Part shown: positions 11,809-21,667 of the stretch, piece by piece | Layout of the letters: every line of letters begins with the position of its first letter | How positions within the stretch are numbered: position 1 is the stretch's first letter | From: CAYYFX01 sp046330135 | GTDB taxonomy: Bacteria; ARS69 | Length of the DNA: 64,000 nt | Direction of reading: 5' to 3' | Assembly (NCBI GenBank): GCA_046330135.1 | Contig: JAXLTI010000005.1 | Span: 566,782 to 630,781, forward strand | The notes under the pieces: model-generated | The model's database searches: none | Seen by the model: the letters and a program-made list of their open reading frames with translations, nothing else | Told to the model about the DNA's origin: nothing | Made by a program: the position numbers and the translations under genes

Positions 11809-13671
11809 ATGAACGCACCCGCGGCGAAGCGAGCGGTTCCCGCTCGCGAGGAGATTCCGCCCGCTTATCGGTGGCGCCTCGAGGATCTCCTCGAGAGCGC
11901 CGACGCCTGGGAGGCGGAGTTCGCGCGTGTCGATCGGTCGATCGCCGAGATCGGCGCCTGGAAGGGTCGCGTGGCGGAGGGGCCCGCCACCCTCGCAGAG
12001 CTCTTGGCGCTGGGCGCGCGCCTCTCGGAAGCCCTGGACCGAGTCTACGTCTGGTCGCACCTCGGGCGGGACGAGGATACGCGGGACCCCGCGGCGCAAG
12101 CGCGGGCCCAGCGCGCCGCCCGCCTCTCGATGCGCGCCGCGGAGGCCACCTCCTGGATCGAGCCGGAGATCCTCGCGCTGCCGCGCGAGCGCCTGGAGGC
12201 GCTGCTGGACGCGCCGGAGCTCGCCTCGCGGCGGCACTACCTCCACGACCTTCTACGCACCCAGGAGCACACGCTCACGCCGCGCGAGGAAGAGCTGCTG
12301 GCCATGACCGGGGACCTGGCCCGGGTACCGCGCACGGCGTTCGGCATGCTGGACGACGCGGACCTGACCTTCCGGCCCGTGAAGGACGAGGACGGCCGCG
12401 AGGTCGAGCTCACGAAGGGCCGCTACGGGAAGCTCCTGGAGTCCCGCGACCGGCGGGTACGCCGGGACGCGTGGACGTCCCTCACCGAGGGCTACGAGGC
12501 GCACCGCAACACGGTGGCGGCGCTCCTCGCGGGCAGCGTGGCGCGGGACGTGTTCTACGCCCGCGCCCGACGCTACGGCTCCTCCCTCGAGGCCGCGCTG
12601 CACCCCGGGAACATCCCGGCGGAGGTCTTCCACTCGCTCGTCGCCGCGGTGGCGGAGCGTCGCGACCTGATCCACCGGTCCGTGGCGCTGCGCAAGCGCG
12701 TCCTCGGGGTCGAGCCCCTCGAGGTGTGGGACTTGTACGTCCCGCTGGGCGCGTCGAAGCCGCCGGAGTTCACGTTCGACCAGGCCCGCACCATTCTTCA
12801 CGAAGGGCTCAGCGCGCTCGGGGACGAGTACCTCCGCGCGTTGGACGCGGGGCTCGCGGGCGGCTGGGTGGACGTGTTCGAGTCGCGCGGCAAGCGCTCG
12901 GGCGCCTACTCGTGGGGCGCGTACGGCGGGCACCCGTACGTGCTGCTCAACTGGCAGGGCACGCTCGACCACGTCTTCACGCTGGCGCACGAGATGGGGC
13001 ATGCGCTGCACTCGCACTTCTCGAACGCGCGGCAGCCGTACCACGCCGCCCACTACCCGATCTTCCTCGCGGAAGTCGCCTCCACCACGAACGAAGCCCT
13101 GCTCATGGAGCATCTGCTCCGGGTGACCACGGATCCGGAGCTCAAGCTCGCGCTGCTCAACCAGGCCATCGACCAGGTGCGCGGCACGGTCGTGAGCCAG
13201 GTGATGTTCGCCGAGTTCGAGCACCGCCTGCACGAGATGAGCGAGCAGGGGGAGGCCCTCACCGCGGACTCGATCGGCGAGGTCTACGCCGAGATCTTCG
13301 AGCGGACCCTCGGCCCGGACCTGTCGTTCCCGGACCGGGCGGCGATCGGCTGGGCCCGGATCCCGCACTTCTACACGGGGTACTATGTCTACCAGTACGC
13401 CACGGGGTACGCTGCCGCCATCGCGCTCTCGCGGCGAGTCCTCTCGGGCGGACCCGCGGAGCGGAACGACTATCTCGGTTTCTTGTCCGCGGGCGACTCC
13501 GACTACCCGATCGACATCCTGCGTCGTGCGGGGGTGGACCTCGCGAAGCCGGATGCGGTCCGTGACACGTTCGATCTGTTCGCATCGCTTCTCGACCGGC
13601 TCGAGGAGCACCTGGCGGCTCACGGAATCGCGGGGGCGCCGGTGGCCCGCATCGAAGGAGAGCTCTCTTGA
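11809..13671 (+). CDS. pepF: Oligoendopeptidase F (M3 family zinc peptidase)
   Basis: 620 aa, normal family length. It hydrolyses oligopeptides of about 6-20 residues in the cytoplasm. The zinc motif HEMGH lies at residues 394-398 in the context FTLAHEMGHALHSHFS, and the third ligand Glu is in FLAEVASTTNE downstream. The N-terminal WRLEDLLESADAWEAEF and the C-terminal IPHFYTGYYVYQYATG are typical of PepF. ATG 11809 follows AAGGAGA. It overlaps the next gene by 4 nt, whose TTG start is embedded in its last codons (TTGA). Confidence 0.95.
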   Translation: MNAPAAKRAVPAREEIPPAYRWRLEDLLESADAWEAEFARVDRSIAEIGAWKGRVAEGPATLAELLALGARLSEALDRVYVWSHLGRDEDTRDPAAQARAQRAARLSMRAAEATSWIEPEILALPRERLEALLDAPELASRRHYLHDLLRTQEHTLTPREEELLAMTGDLARVPRTAFGMLDDADLTFRPVKDEDGREVELTKGRYGKLLESRDRRVRRDAWTSLTEGYEAHRNTVAALLAGSVARDVFYARARRYGSSLEAALHPGNIPAEVFHSLVAAVAERRDLIHRSVALRKRVLGVEPLEVWDLYVPLGASKPPEFTFDQARTILHEGLSALGDEYLRALDAGLAGGWVDVFESRGKRSGAYSWGAYGGHPYVLLNWQGTLDHVFTLAHEMGHALHSHFSNARQPYHAAHYPIFLAEVASTTNEALLMEHLLRVTTDPELKLALLNQAIDQVRGTVVSQVMFAEFEHRLHEMSEQGEALTADSIGEVYAEIFERTLGPDLSFPDRAAIGWARIPHFYTGYYVYQYATGYAAAIALSRRVLSGGPAERNDYLGFLSAGDSDYPIDILRRAGVDLAKPDAVRDTFDLFASLLDRLEEHLAAHGIAGAPVARIEGELS

Positions 13672-15806
13672 CCGAGTCCGACCTGCTGCAGCGAATCCGT
13701 AAGAGCAACCTGGACGAGGTCGAGGCGGCGTGGAACACCCGCATGGCGGATGCGCCCGCCGACCTCCGCTGGTTCATCGACGTCGCCCGCGAGCTCCGCT
13801 CCGTGAAGGCGCACGCGAAGATGGCGGAGCTCATGATGTTGCTCGTGGACGCGCTCGCCGTGGCCGACGCCTGGGAGCCCGCGTTCGACGTGCTGCACGA
13901 GACCCTCGACCTCGTTCCGAAGAACAAGGACGTCCGTGCCAAGGTGGTCGAAGCGGTGCAGGACCGCTATGCGGACCGCAAGGACCTGCCCGAGATCCTG
14001 GCCTTCTTCGGCGTGGAAGGTGCCGAGGATCCCGTGCGCGCCTTCGACCGCCTGCGCGCGTGGCTGCGCTTCGGCGTCGGCGAAGGGTTCTGGCTCTTCG
14101 GGCGCGGCCTCGGGAAGGTCGCGGACATCAACCTGGCCCTGCAGCGCATCGAGGTCCGCTTCGAGAAGGCGGCGGCGCTGGTGATGCGCGCCGACGAGGC
14201 GCAGCGTCTGCTCACGTGGATCCCGAAGGAGCACTTCATGATGCGGCGCCTCGCGGACGCCCCGGGCGTAGCGAAGGAAGCCCTGGCGTCTCCCGGGGAG
14301 TTCGTGCGGGATCTCCTGCGGTGCTTCGGTCGCCCCCTGACGGCCACCGAGATCCGGGACTGCATGACCGGGATCATCGAGGGCGGCAAGTTCGCGGCGT
14401 GGTGGAACCGCGCGCGGTCCCACCCGCAGCTTCTCGCCAGTCGCCAGAAGCGGGGCGCGTTCGAGTGGACCGAGTCGGCGGAGAGCGCCGATCGCGCCGT
14501 CCTCGCGGAGTTCGAGGCGGCGGACTTCGAGAACCGTCTGGAGCTCGCGCGCCGTCACGCGAAGCGCGGCGGATCGGTCAAGGAGCGGATCGTGGCGCGG
14601 CTCGCGGAGGAGCTCACGGACCTCGTGGCGGTGGGCGACGCGCCCTCGCGGGCGGTCGAGCTGGCGTGCCTCCTCGAGGAGATCGGCGCGGCGGGCGCTT
14701 CGCCGCTGGACCTGGACGACCTTCTCCGCTCGAAGGCGGCGGCCGCGGTCGTGACGGCGGTCGGCGATCGGCGCTATCGCGAGAAGCTCTATCGACGTCT
14801 GCGCACGTTGCGCGAGGATTGGGTGGACGTCTTCCGCACCGCCATCTTCGACGAGAGCGACCAGCGGCTCGTCTCGGTGCTCTACGAGGACATCGTGGCC
14901 GGCGCGGCCCCGGGCGTCGCGGAGCGAATCGTCGCCGACATCGTGGCGAATCCGCGCCGCGCGCCGCGCGCCTTCGTGTGGATCACGCGCAACGCCCTCG
15001 AGCGGGACGAGCTGCGCGCCCGCGCGAACCTCTCGCTCCTGACCAAGGTCGTCGACGCGCTCGCGAGCCCGGAGTTCAAGGAGCTGCGCGTTCCGCTGCG
15101 CGAGCATTTCGACGAGGGCGGGCTGGCGTTCTCGGTCTTCGAGGGTTGCGACCTGGAGGGCACGGAGCGCCTCCTGAACCTGCTGGACGCGTCCACGCTC
15201 GAGGAGCACCGCAAGCTCGCGCTCCGCCGGGCCATCTTCCGCCGCCACCCGCACATCCGTCGCCGTCTCGACGAGGACGTGCACCCCGCCACGGCCGGCT
15301 CCGTGGAGGCGAAGCGCAAGGAGCTCGATCAGCTGGTCAAGGTGGAGATCCCGCAGAACGCGGAGGCCATCCGCGTCGCGCGCGAGTTCGGGGACCTTCG
15401 CGAGAACTTCGAGTACCACGCGGCGCGCCAGAAGCACGAGATCCTGAGCGCTCGGGCGGCGCGGCTCCACAACGAGCTCGCCCGGGTGCGGGTGCTCGAT
15501 CCCGCCGCGGTGGACGTGACCCGCGTGTCGGTGGGGACCCGGTTCGAGCTGGAGCCCGTCGCCGAGGGGGCGCCGCGCACGGTGACGATCCTGGGCGCCT
15601 GGGAGTCGGACCCCTCGCAGGGCATCTACTCCCACCAGTCGGACATCGCCCGGGATCTCCTGGGGCTCCGCGAGGGGGACGTGGTGGCTCTCGAGGAGAT
15701 CGAGTACCGGGTGGCGGGGCTCCGCCCGTGGACGTCGGCCGCCGCCTCGCCGGCCGGAGCTCCCCCCGAATCCGAGGCCGCCGGGGCGCCGCCGATCCTG
15801 CCCTAG
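13668..15806 (+). CDS. greA: Long protein with C-terminal GreA/GreB transcript-cleavage domain
   Basis: 712 aa from a TTG at 13668 with GAAGGAGA just upstream; translation is coupled to pepF. The last ~155 residues (from ~558) form a GreA unit: IPQNAEAI, the acidic tip GDLRENFEYHAAR with the Asp and Glu needed for transcript cleavage, the coiled coil, then a C-terminal RNA-polymerase-binding fold. The first ~557 residues are helical, without a family I can name. Long GreA forms of similar size are known from chlamydiae and some spirochaetes. It likely rescues backtracked RNA polymerase; the N-terminal part may bind another partner. Confidence 0.85.
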   Translation: MTESDLLQRIRKSNLDEVEAAWNTRMADAPADLRWFIDVARELRSVKAHAKMAELMMLLVDALAVADAWEPAFDVLHETLDLVPKNKDVRAKVVEAVQDRYADRKDLPEILAFFGVEGAEDPVRAFDRLRAWLRFGVGEGFWLFGRGLGKVADINLALQRIEVRFEKAAALVMRADEAQRLLTWIPKEHFMMRRLADAPGVAKEALASPGEFVRDLLRCFGRPLTATEIRDCMTGIIEGGKFAAWWNRARSHPQLLASRQKRGAFEWTESAESADRAVLAEFEAADFENRLELARRHAKRGGSVKERIVARLAEELTDLVAVGDAPSRAVELACLLEEIGAAGASPLDLDDLLRSKAAAAVVTAVGDRRYREKLYRRLRTLREDWVDVFRTAIFDESDQRLVSVLYEDIVAGAAPGVAERIVADIVANPRRAPRAFVWITRNALERDELRARANLSLLTKVVDALASPEFKELRVPLREHFDEGGLAFSVFEGCDLEGTERLLNLLDASTLEEHRKLALRRAIFRRHPHIRRRLDEDVHPATAGSVEAKRKELDQLVKVEIPQNAEAIRVAREFGDLRENFEYHAARQKHEILSARAARLHNELARVRVLDPAAVDVTRVSVGTRFELEPVAEGAPRTVTILGAWESDPSQGIYSHQSDIARDLLGLREGDVVALEEIEYRVAGLRPWTSAAASPAGAPPESEAAGAPPILP

Positions 15807-15981
15807 GCGTTCGCTCGCCGACCCCGTTCGGCAGCCGCCCGTCCCGCGCCTCCGGAGGCGCTCGTCCCAGCCCATTGGGTTCGGGGGGGAGCCTGTGCTA
15901 TCCTCCGCCTGTCCGTGGTGACATCCGGCCCCCCGGTCATCTTCCGTCCCTTCTGCCGGTCCGTCCGGAGGACGTTTTTCC

Positions 15982-18573
15982 ATGAAGAAACTTCTCGTTT
16001 GGTGCCTCGGCGCGGTGGTGGCCGGTGGCGTCACGGTCCTCGCTAGTGCTTGGCTCGGGTCGACGGCATCCGCCGCTCCGGTGAGCCCCGAAGCGAAGAT
16101 CGCCCAAGACTGGTTCAATCAGATGGACGCGTACTTCGCGGCCCACCCCGAGCTGGGGAAAGTGGGCAGCGAAGCCGAAGAGCGGGACATTCAGCAAGAG
16201 GGTGGCGGCTGGGAGCCGTACAACGCCCTTCGTTGGTTCTTCCTGCCCCGCATGACGGACGGAGAGCTTCCGCCGGTCGGTGCGCGCTGGCACGCCTCGG
16301 AAGTCCGGCAACAGCGCCTGCGCGCCCAGACGCCGCGGGCGACCTGGTTCAACCTCGGCCCCACGAACTTCGCCGGTCGGATGATCGCGATCGATTTCGA
16401 TCCGACGAACGCGAACCGGGTGTTCGTCGGCGGCGCGGACGGCGGCCTCTGGAGGACCACGGACGGAGGGGACTCTTGGGTTCCGCTCACCGATGAGCTT
16501 CCTTCGATCGCGGTGGGCGGGATCGCGGTCGATCCGCTCAACGTGAACGTGATCGTCATCGGGACCGGCGAGGCCACGCAGAACATCGACGCCGTCGGCG
16601 GCGTGGGCATCATGCGCTCGACGGACGGCGGCACCACTTGGAACACCACGAGCCAGTCGTACTCGGTCTCGAGCGGGCACGGCTTCCACTTCATCCGCGC
16701 CAACCCGATCACCGGGACCATGCTCGCCGGCGCCACGAACGGCCTGTGGCGGTCCACCGACGAGGGGCAGAACTGGACGCAGGTCGGCCCGGGAACGGTC
16801 GGCAACTACTACGACGCCTGCTGGCGCCCCGGCGACGCGAACGTCTGCTACGCCGCGAAGGGCTCCGCCGGATCCGGCAACAGCGTCAAGAAGTCCACGG
16901 ACGACGGCGCCACCTGGGTGCCCGCGGGCGTCGGGCAACCGAACTCCGCCTTCGTGGGCAAGACGAAGATCGCGGTGTCGGCGGCGCAGCCGGACTGGGT
17001 GTACGCCGTGTACGTCAACCCGGCCTCGCCCTACGCCACGACGGGTGTCTACCGGAGCACCGACGCCGGCGCCACCTGGGCGGCGCAGAACACGACCACG
17101 AACATCTCCGGCGGTCAGGGCTGGTACAACCTGTCGCTCGCCGTGGATCCGAACAACGCCAGCACGGTCATCTCCGGCGGCGTGCAGCTGTGGCGCTCCG
17201 TCGACGCCGGCGTCACCTTCGGGGCGGTCGGCGGCGCGCAGGTGCACGTCGACCACCACGCGATCGCCTACGCGTCCGGCTCGACCTCGGAAGTGTGGGT
17301 CGGCAGCGACGGCGGAATCTGGAGGTCCACGGACGACGGCGCCAGCTGGCCCGCGGCCGGGAACCGGAACAACGGCCTGGTGACCTACCAGTTCTACGAC
17401 ATCTGCGTGAACAACAACAACTCCACCGCCTACTACGTGATGGGCGGCACGCAGGACAACGGCACCGACAAGTGGTCCGGCACCACCACGTGGCAGGACG
17501 GCCTCGGCGCCGACGGCATGGTCTGCAACATCAACCCCGTGAACGGCACGAACGTGTTCGGTGAGATCCAGTTCGGCGATCACCGGAAGAACACCACCTC
17601 GGGCATCGGCTCCTGGGTCGTGATCAACTCCGGCATCACCGGTACGGGTCAGTGGGTGACCCCGGTCGCGGAGCGCGCGAATCCGGGCGCCACGCTCTTC
17701 ACGGAGACGAGCTCGGGCATCTTCCGTACGACGGACGGCGGCACCAGCTGGGGCCTCGTGAACCCGGCGACCGCCGTGTGGCTCGATGTGAGCCGCGCGA
17801 ACGGCGACTACGTGTGGGCGGTCTCCGGCACGGCGCGCTACTCCACGGACAACGGGACCACCTGGACGTCTGCCAGTGCGTACGGGTTCCCGACCGGCTC
17901 GGCCACGAAGATCCTCGCGGACCCCGTGAGTCCGAACACCGTGTACGTGACCTTCTCCGGCTACGCGCTGGTCTCGCACGTCGCGAGGTCCACGGATCTC
18001 GGCGCCACGTGGGCCGACGTGACGGGTGACCTGCCGGCGCAGCCGGTGAACGCGATCGCCGTGAACCCGTCGCATCCGGCGGAGTGGTTCATCGGAACCG
18101 ACACGGGCGTGTGGGCTTCCGAGAACGCCGGCGTGAACTGGATTCCGTTCCAGGACGGGCTGCCGAACGCGGTCGTGGACGATCTCGAGATCCAGGACAA
18201 CCTCCAGAAGCTCGTGGCCGGGACCCACGGCCGCGGCGCCTGGGAGTTGGACATTCCTCCGTCGCTCGGCGGCACGGGTGTGGACCTCCAGGTCCAGCCG
18301 GCGCTCCGGAACTTCATGCTCGACGCGCCGTTCCCGAACCCGGTCTCGGATCGCACGCTGCTTCGCTTCGCCGTCAAGTCGACGGAAGCCGTGTCGCTCG
18401 CGATCTACGACGTGCAGGGGCGGCTCGTGACGAGCCTCGCGGACTTCTCGAACGGTGACGGCGTCATTCGCACGACGCCCTGGTACACGCAAGACCACCC
18501 GAGCGGCGTCTACTTCGCGGTGCTGAAGGCCGGGAAGGACTCCATCTCGCGGAAGATCGTGGTGGCCAAGTAG
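15982..18573 (+). CDS. Secreted BNR/sortilin-type propeller protein with FlgD-like C-terminal domain
   Basis: 863 aa with a signal peptide (MKKLLVWCLGAVVAGGVTVL) and a GGAGG ribosome site. The body has many BNR/Asp-box strands, RTTDGGDSW, RSTDGGTTW, RSTDDGASW and RTTDGGTSW, folding as one or two beta-propellers as in VPS10/sialidase-like proteins. No sialidase catalytic residues were recognised. The C-terminus (FPNPVSDRTLLRF, IYDVQGRLV, PSGVYFAVLKAG) matches FlgD-like Ig domains that serve as type-9-like sorting tails. A weak promoter (TTGGGT, 18 bp, TATCCT) lies at 15875-15904. Probably cell-surface or extracellular. Confidence 0.88.
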   Translation: MKKLLVWCLGAVVAGGVTVLASAWLGSTASAAPVSPEAKIAQDWFNQMDAYFAAHPELGKVGSEAEERDIQQEGGGWEPYNALRWFFLPRMTDGELPPVGARWHASEVRQQRLRAQTPRATWFNLGPTNFAGRMIAIDFDPTNANRVFVGGADGGLWRTTDGGDSWVPLTDELPSIAVGGIAVDPLNVNVIVIGTGEATQNIDAVGGVGIMRSTDGGTTWNTTSQSYSVSSGHGFHFIRANPITGTMLAGATNGLWRSTDEGQNWTQVGPGTVGNYYDACWRPGDANVCYAAKGSAGSGNSVKKSTDDGATWVPAGVGQPNSAFVGKTKIAVSAAQPDWVYAVYVNPASPYATTGVYRSTDAGATWAAQNTTTNISGGQGWYNLSLAVDPNNASTVISGGVQLWRSVDAGVTFGAVGGAQVHVDHHAIAYASGSTSEVWVGSDGGIWRSTDDGASWPAAGNRNNGLVTYQFYDICVNNNNSTAYYVMGGTQDNGTDKWSGTTTWQDGLGADGMVCNINPVNGTNVFGEIQFGDHRKNTTSGIGSWVVINSGITGTGQWVTPVAERANPGATLFTETSSGIFRTTDGGTSWGLVNPATAVWLDVSRANGDYVWAVSGTARYSTDNGTTWTSASAYGFPTGSATKILADPVSPNTVYVTFSGYALVSHVARSTDLGATWADVTGDLPAQPVNAIAVNPSHPAEWFIGTDTGVWASENAGVNWIPFQDGLPNAVVDDLEIQDNLQKLVAGTHGRGAWELDIPPSLGGTGVDLQVQPALRNFMLDAPFPNPVSDRTLLRFAVKSTEAVSLAIYDVQGRLVTSLADFSNGDGVIRTTPWYTQDHPSGVYFAVLKAGKDSISRKIVVAK

Positions 18574-18600
18574 GCCTTTCGCGGCTTCCTAGCTCCGAGC

Positions 18601-18636
18601 GGAGCGCCGGTGACGAGCCGGCGCTCCGTTTCTTCG
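18601..18636 (+). terminator. Rho-independent terminator after BNR gene
   Basis: Perfect 10-bp stem GGAGCGCCGG (18601-18610) with CCGGCGCTCC (18618-18627), a 7-nt loop, then GTTTCTTC. It sits 28 nt after the stop codon. Confidence 0.8.
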
Positions 18637-18875
18637 TCCAGGGGCGTCGAGAGGGAGGGTGCTCCAGAACGGGGTCCGGGGCGCCGATCTCGGGGAGCGC
18701 CGCGGTGTTCGAGAGGATCCGGCGGGCGTGAAGCGGCGTGCGACCGCGCTGCCGTTCGCGCGAACGAGAGAATCCCGTTTCCGGACTTTACAAGCCGAGG
18801 ATCCTGGCTAGGATGGCGCGATTCGAGAGCCGCTCGCGACGGGGTGGGGGTGGGCGTCGGGCGGGCGAGGGACGC
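18637..18875 (+). promoter_or_regulatory. Leader region of the D-Ala-D-Ala carboxypeptidase gene with putative promoter
   Basis: The gap of about 300 bp after the BNR gene holds its terminator and then this non-coding stretch. The best promoter is TTTACA (18787-18792), 16 bp, TAGGAT (18809-18814), giving a leader of about 55 nt to ATG 18876. An in-frame ATG at 18813 overlaps the -10 and is therefore unlikely to be the start. Nothing else was recognised. Confidence 0.4.
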
Positions 18876-20150
18876 ATGGTCGGGAAGCCCCGCACGCCGC
18901 GGGTAACCTCACATCCACAGCCTGTCGGCGGACGTCCCCCGGACGCCCCGCGCCGTCGTCCTGGGGGCCGGCCGCCGGTCCGCCTCGCGTTGGCGGCCGC
19001 CGTCGTGCTCGGTGCCACGCTGCTGTGGGGGGGCCGCGGCATCGTCCGCACGGCGTCGTCCTTCGGCGTGGAGCCGGAGGTCAAGTCGCCCGTCGTCGTT
19101 CGCTGCTGCCTCGAGCCCATCGAGATCGCGCCGCTGCCCTGCACGTCGGCGTTCCTCGTCGAAGCGGAGACCGGCACGGTCCTCTACGACCAGAACGCCG
19201 ACGACCCGCACGGACCCGCATCCCTCGTGAAGATGATGCTTCAGCTCCTGGTGTACGAGGACCTCGCGTCCGGCCGGCTCCACCTGAGCGACCGGGTTCG
19301 TGTGTCGAAGAACGCGGCCACGATGGGCGGCTCCCAGGTCTTCCTCCGCGTGGGGGAGACGCGCTCGCTCTCCGACCTCCTGGACGCCATCGCGATCGCG
19401 TCCGCCAACGACGCGTCGATGGCGGTGGCGGAGCATGTCGCCGGCAGCGAGGCGGCGTTCGTGGAGCGGATGAACGCGAAGGCCGAGCGCCTCGGCTGCA
19501 CGCAGACGCATTTCGTCAACGTCCACGGCCTCGATCTCCGGAACCAGGGCCGGAACGTCACCTCCGCGCGGGACCTCGCCACGATCGCGCGTGCGCTCGT
19601 CCGCTACCCGCGCGCGCTCCAGGTCTCGTCCACGAAGCGCAAGCCCTTCGGCGGGGATGGCTTCCAGCTCGAGAGCACGGACAAGCTGCTGGGACGGTTC
19701 GAGGGGCTGGACGGTCTCAAGACCGGCTGGACCCCGCGCGCGGGCGGCTGCTTCGTGGCTACCGCGCAACGCGACGGGGTGCGCCTCATCGCCGTGATTC
19801 TGGCCGCCCGGCCGGGTCGCGCGCGCTTCCGCGTGGCCGAACGCCTGCTTGAGGCGGGCTACGCGCGGCGTCCGCATTGGATCGACGTGCTTCGCGAGGG
19901 CGAGCCCCTCGGCGGCGGCGCAGCCTCCGCGGACCCCGGCCCCAAGGAATCGCAGGCCGCGGCCGCCGGCGGCACCGTCCGGCTCCTCCTGGAGGAGGGC
20001 CGGGCCCAAGAAGTCTCGTCGCGCCTTCGCACCACTCCGAGCGCGGGCGCCTCGCCGGACAGCGACGCCGCGGCCGGCCTGTGGGTGGATCTCCGCCTCG
20101 ACGGACGCACCATCGCCACCGTTCCGGCCCGAGTGGCGCGCGGCGGCTGA
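18876..20150 (+). CDS. D-alanyl-D-alanine carboxypeptidase (S11, PBP5/6-like)
   Basis: 424 aa. An N-terminal positively charged segment and one hydrophobic helix (~36-52) anchor or export it. The three penicillin-binding motifs are present: SLVK (Ser116, Lys119), SAN (176-178) and KTG (282-284). The enzyme removes the terminal D-Ala from peptidoglycan stem peptides in the periplasm and so limits cross-linking. The C-terminal ~110 residues are Ala/Pro-rich and look like a short beta domain. No classic C-terminal amphipathic anchor was seen, so anchoring is probably N-terminal. Start chosen from the promoter position and GCGAGGG upstream. Confidence 0.88.
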   Translation: MVGKPRTPRVTSHPQPVGGRPPDAPRRRPGGRPPVRLALAAAVVLGATLLWGGRGIVRTASSFGVEPEVKSPVVVRCCLEPIEIAPLPCTSAFLVEAETGTVLYDQNADDPHGPASLVKMMLQLLVYEDLASGRLHLSDRVRVSKNAATMGGSQVFLRVGETRSLSDLLDAIAIASANDASMAVAEHVAGSEAAFVERMNAKAERLGCTQTHFVNVHGLDLRNQGRNVTSARDLATIARALVRYPRALQVSSTKRKPFGGDGFQLESTDKLLGRFEGLDGLKTGWTPRAGGCFVATAQRDGVRLIAVILAARPGRARFRVAERLLEAGYARRPHWIDVLREGEPLGGGAASADPGPKESQAAAAGGTVRLLLEEGRAQEVSSRLRTTPSAGASPDSDAAAGLWVDLRLDGRTIATVPARVARGG

Positions 20151-20297
20151 TCCTCGCGGTTCCAGCCCGGTCGTGCGCGGAGCCGACCCTCGTCGTCCCG
20201 GCCCCAGGGGGTGCGCCGCGGCGGACCGGCGCCCTCGCCCGGTTCCTTCGAAACGAGTACCGTCGCAAAGAGATCTCCCGCGTGAGAGGACCCGTTC

Positions 20298-21617
20298 ATG
20301 GCGAAGCGATCCACGACTGCCGCGGCGACGCCGTCGGGGCTGCGCATCGTCCCGGACATGCCCATCTGCCAGCAGGACCTGCCGCTGGATTGGTACCAGC
20401 CCGAGTTCCGTCCTTACGCCGAGGAGTACCTCGCGCTGCCGGACCGCCTTCCGGGCACGGTGCTGCCGTGGATGGACTCGTACGTGCGCCCGGCGCTGGA
20501 GCGCTTCGGCGCGTCGCTCGAGCTGCTGGCGCACTACTACATGGGCGGGGAGATCGTGAAGCTCGTGGAGCGCTACGGCGGCCGGATCGCCGACTCCTAC
20601 GAGCTCGCGCTGCGGACGCGCGAGCGTCCGGAAGCGGAGATCTTCGTCGAGTCGGCCGTGCACTTCATGGCGGAGTCCATCGCCATCCTCGCCGGCGATC
20701 GCCAGACGGTGTGGATCACGAACCCGAAGTCCGGCTGCACGATGGAGATGATGGCGAAGGAGTGGATGGTCCAGCCCACGTTCGACACCCTGCGCGAGCG
20801 CTTCGGCGACGAGCTCTGCGTCGTCGCGTACATGAACACGTCCGGGCGTGTGAAGGCCCTCGCCGGCCAGACGGGCGGCGCCGTGTGCACCAGCTCGAAC
20901 GCGCGGCTCGTGGTGCGGTGGGCGCTCGCGCAGGGCAAGCGCGTCTTCTTCGTGCCGGACCGCCATCTCGGCGAGAACGTCGCGCGGCAGGCGGGCGTTC
21001 CGGATGACGGGATCTTCGTCTGGGAGCGCGGCAACGGCGCGGCTCCGCGCGCCCCCGCGGATCCCGCGAAGCTCGATCGCGCGAAGATGATCCTCTGGGG
21101 CGGCTTCTGCGGCGTGCACACGGTGTTCCGGCCCGAGCATGTGGATCACTGGAAGCGGGCGGGCTATCGCGTGCTCGTGCACCCCGAGTGTCCCCGGGAC
21201 GTGGTGGACCGCGCGGATGGCGCGGGCTCCACGAAGTACCTCTGGTCCGAGATCATGAAGGCGCCGACCGGGAGCCGGATCGCCGTGGCCACCGAGGGGC
21301 ACTTCGTCCGCAACGCGCGCGAGCAGGGCGCGTTGCGCGGCGTGGAGGTCGTGAACCTCGCGGACGTTCCGGGGGCGGGGTCGATGGGCTGCGGCTGCGC
21401 CACGATGTCGCGCAACGATCCGCCGCACCTCGTCGCGATCGTCGACTTGCTGAGGCAAGGCAAGGCGCCCGACTTGAACCGGGTGCTGCCGGGCGACGTG
21501 GTGAACGAGGCGACGGGCGCGCGCGAGCGCCTCGAGGACACGGAGCGGGCCGCCCTCGTGCGCGATGCGCGCGCGTCGCTGGAGCGCATGATCGAGATCA
21601 CGCGCTCCAACGCCTGA
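20298..21617 (+). CDS. nadA: Quinolinate synthase A
   Basis: 439 aa. It condenses iminoaspartate with dihydroxyacetone phosphate to quinolinate in NAD biosynthesis, using a [4Fe-4S] cluster. Family blocks are all visible: HYYMGGEI, GGRIADSYELA, NPKSGCTM (Cys147), YMNTSGRVKA, CTSSNA, VPDRHLGENVA, GGFCGVHT (Cys271), HPECPRDVV, and GCGCATMS (Cys365/367). Cys147, Cys271 and one of Cys365/367 are the likely cluster ligands. It is longer than the ~300-350 aa enterobacterial enzyme, with an N-terminal extension. Neither nadB nor nadC is adjacent. ATG 20298 follows GAGAGGA. Confidence 0.95.
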   Translation: MAKRSTTAAATPSGLRIVPDMPICQQDLPLDWYQPEFRPYAEEYLALPDRLPGTVLPWMDSYVRPALERFGASLELLAHYYMGGEIVKLVERYGGRIADSYELALRTRERPEAEIFVESAVHFMAESIAILAGDRQTVWITNPKSGCTMEMMAKEWMVQPTFDTLRERFGDELCVVAYMNTSGRVKALAGQTGGAVCTSSNARLVVRWALAQGKRVFFVPDRHLGENVARQAGVPDDGIFVWERGNGAAPRAPADPAKLDRAKMILWGGFCGVHTVFRPEHVDHWKRAGYRVLVHPECPRDVVDRADGAGSTKYLWSEIMKAPTGSRIAVATEGHFVRNAREQGALRGVEVVNLADVPGAGSMGCGCATMSRNDPPHLVAIVDLLRQGKAPDLNRVLPGDVVNEATGARERLEDTERAALVRDARASLERMIEITRSNA

Positions 21618-21667
21618 GGCGCGAGACGAACGGAGCGAAGCGGGCTCGGACCGCTACGCCGCCTGCG

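Noticed and set aside
13620..16118. 832-codon open frame antisense to the GreA fusion
   Set aside because: It mirrors the codon pattern of the plus-strand gene, has no recognisable domain and is expected in such GC-rich DNA.
15937..18498. 853-codon open frame antisense to the BNR protein
   Set aside because: Arg/Val/His-rich composition typical of an antisense frame; the plus frame has signal peptide, repeats and a sorting domain.
15982..18573. Sialidase activity of the BNR protein
   Set aside because: Asp-box repeats are present but the catalytic Arg triad, Tyr and FRIP-type motif were not found.
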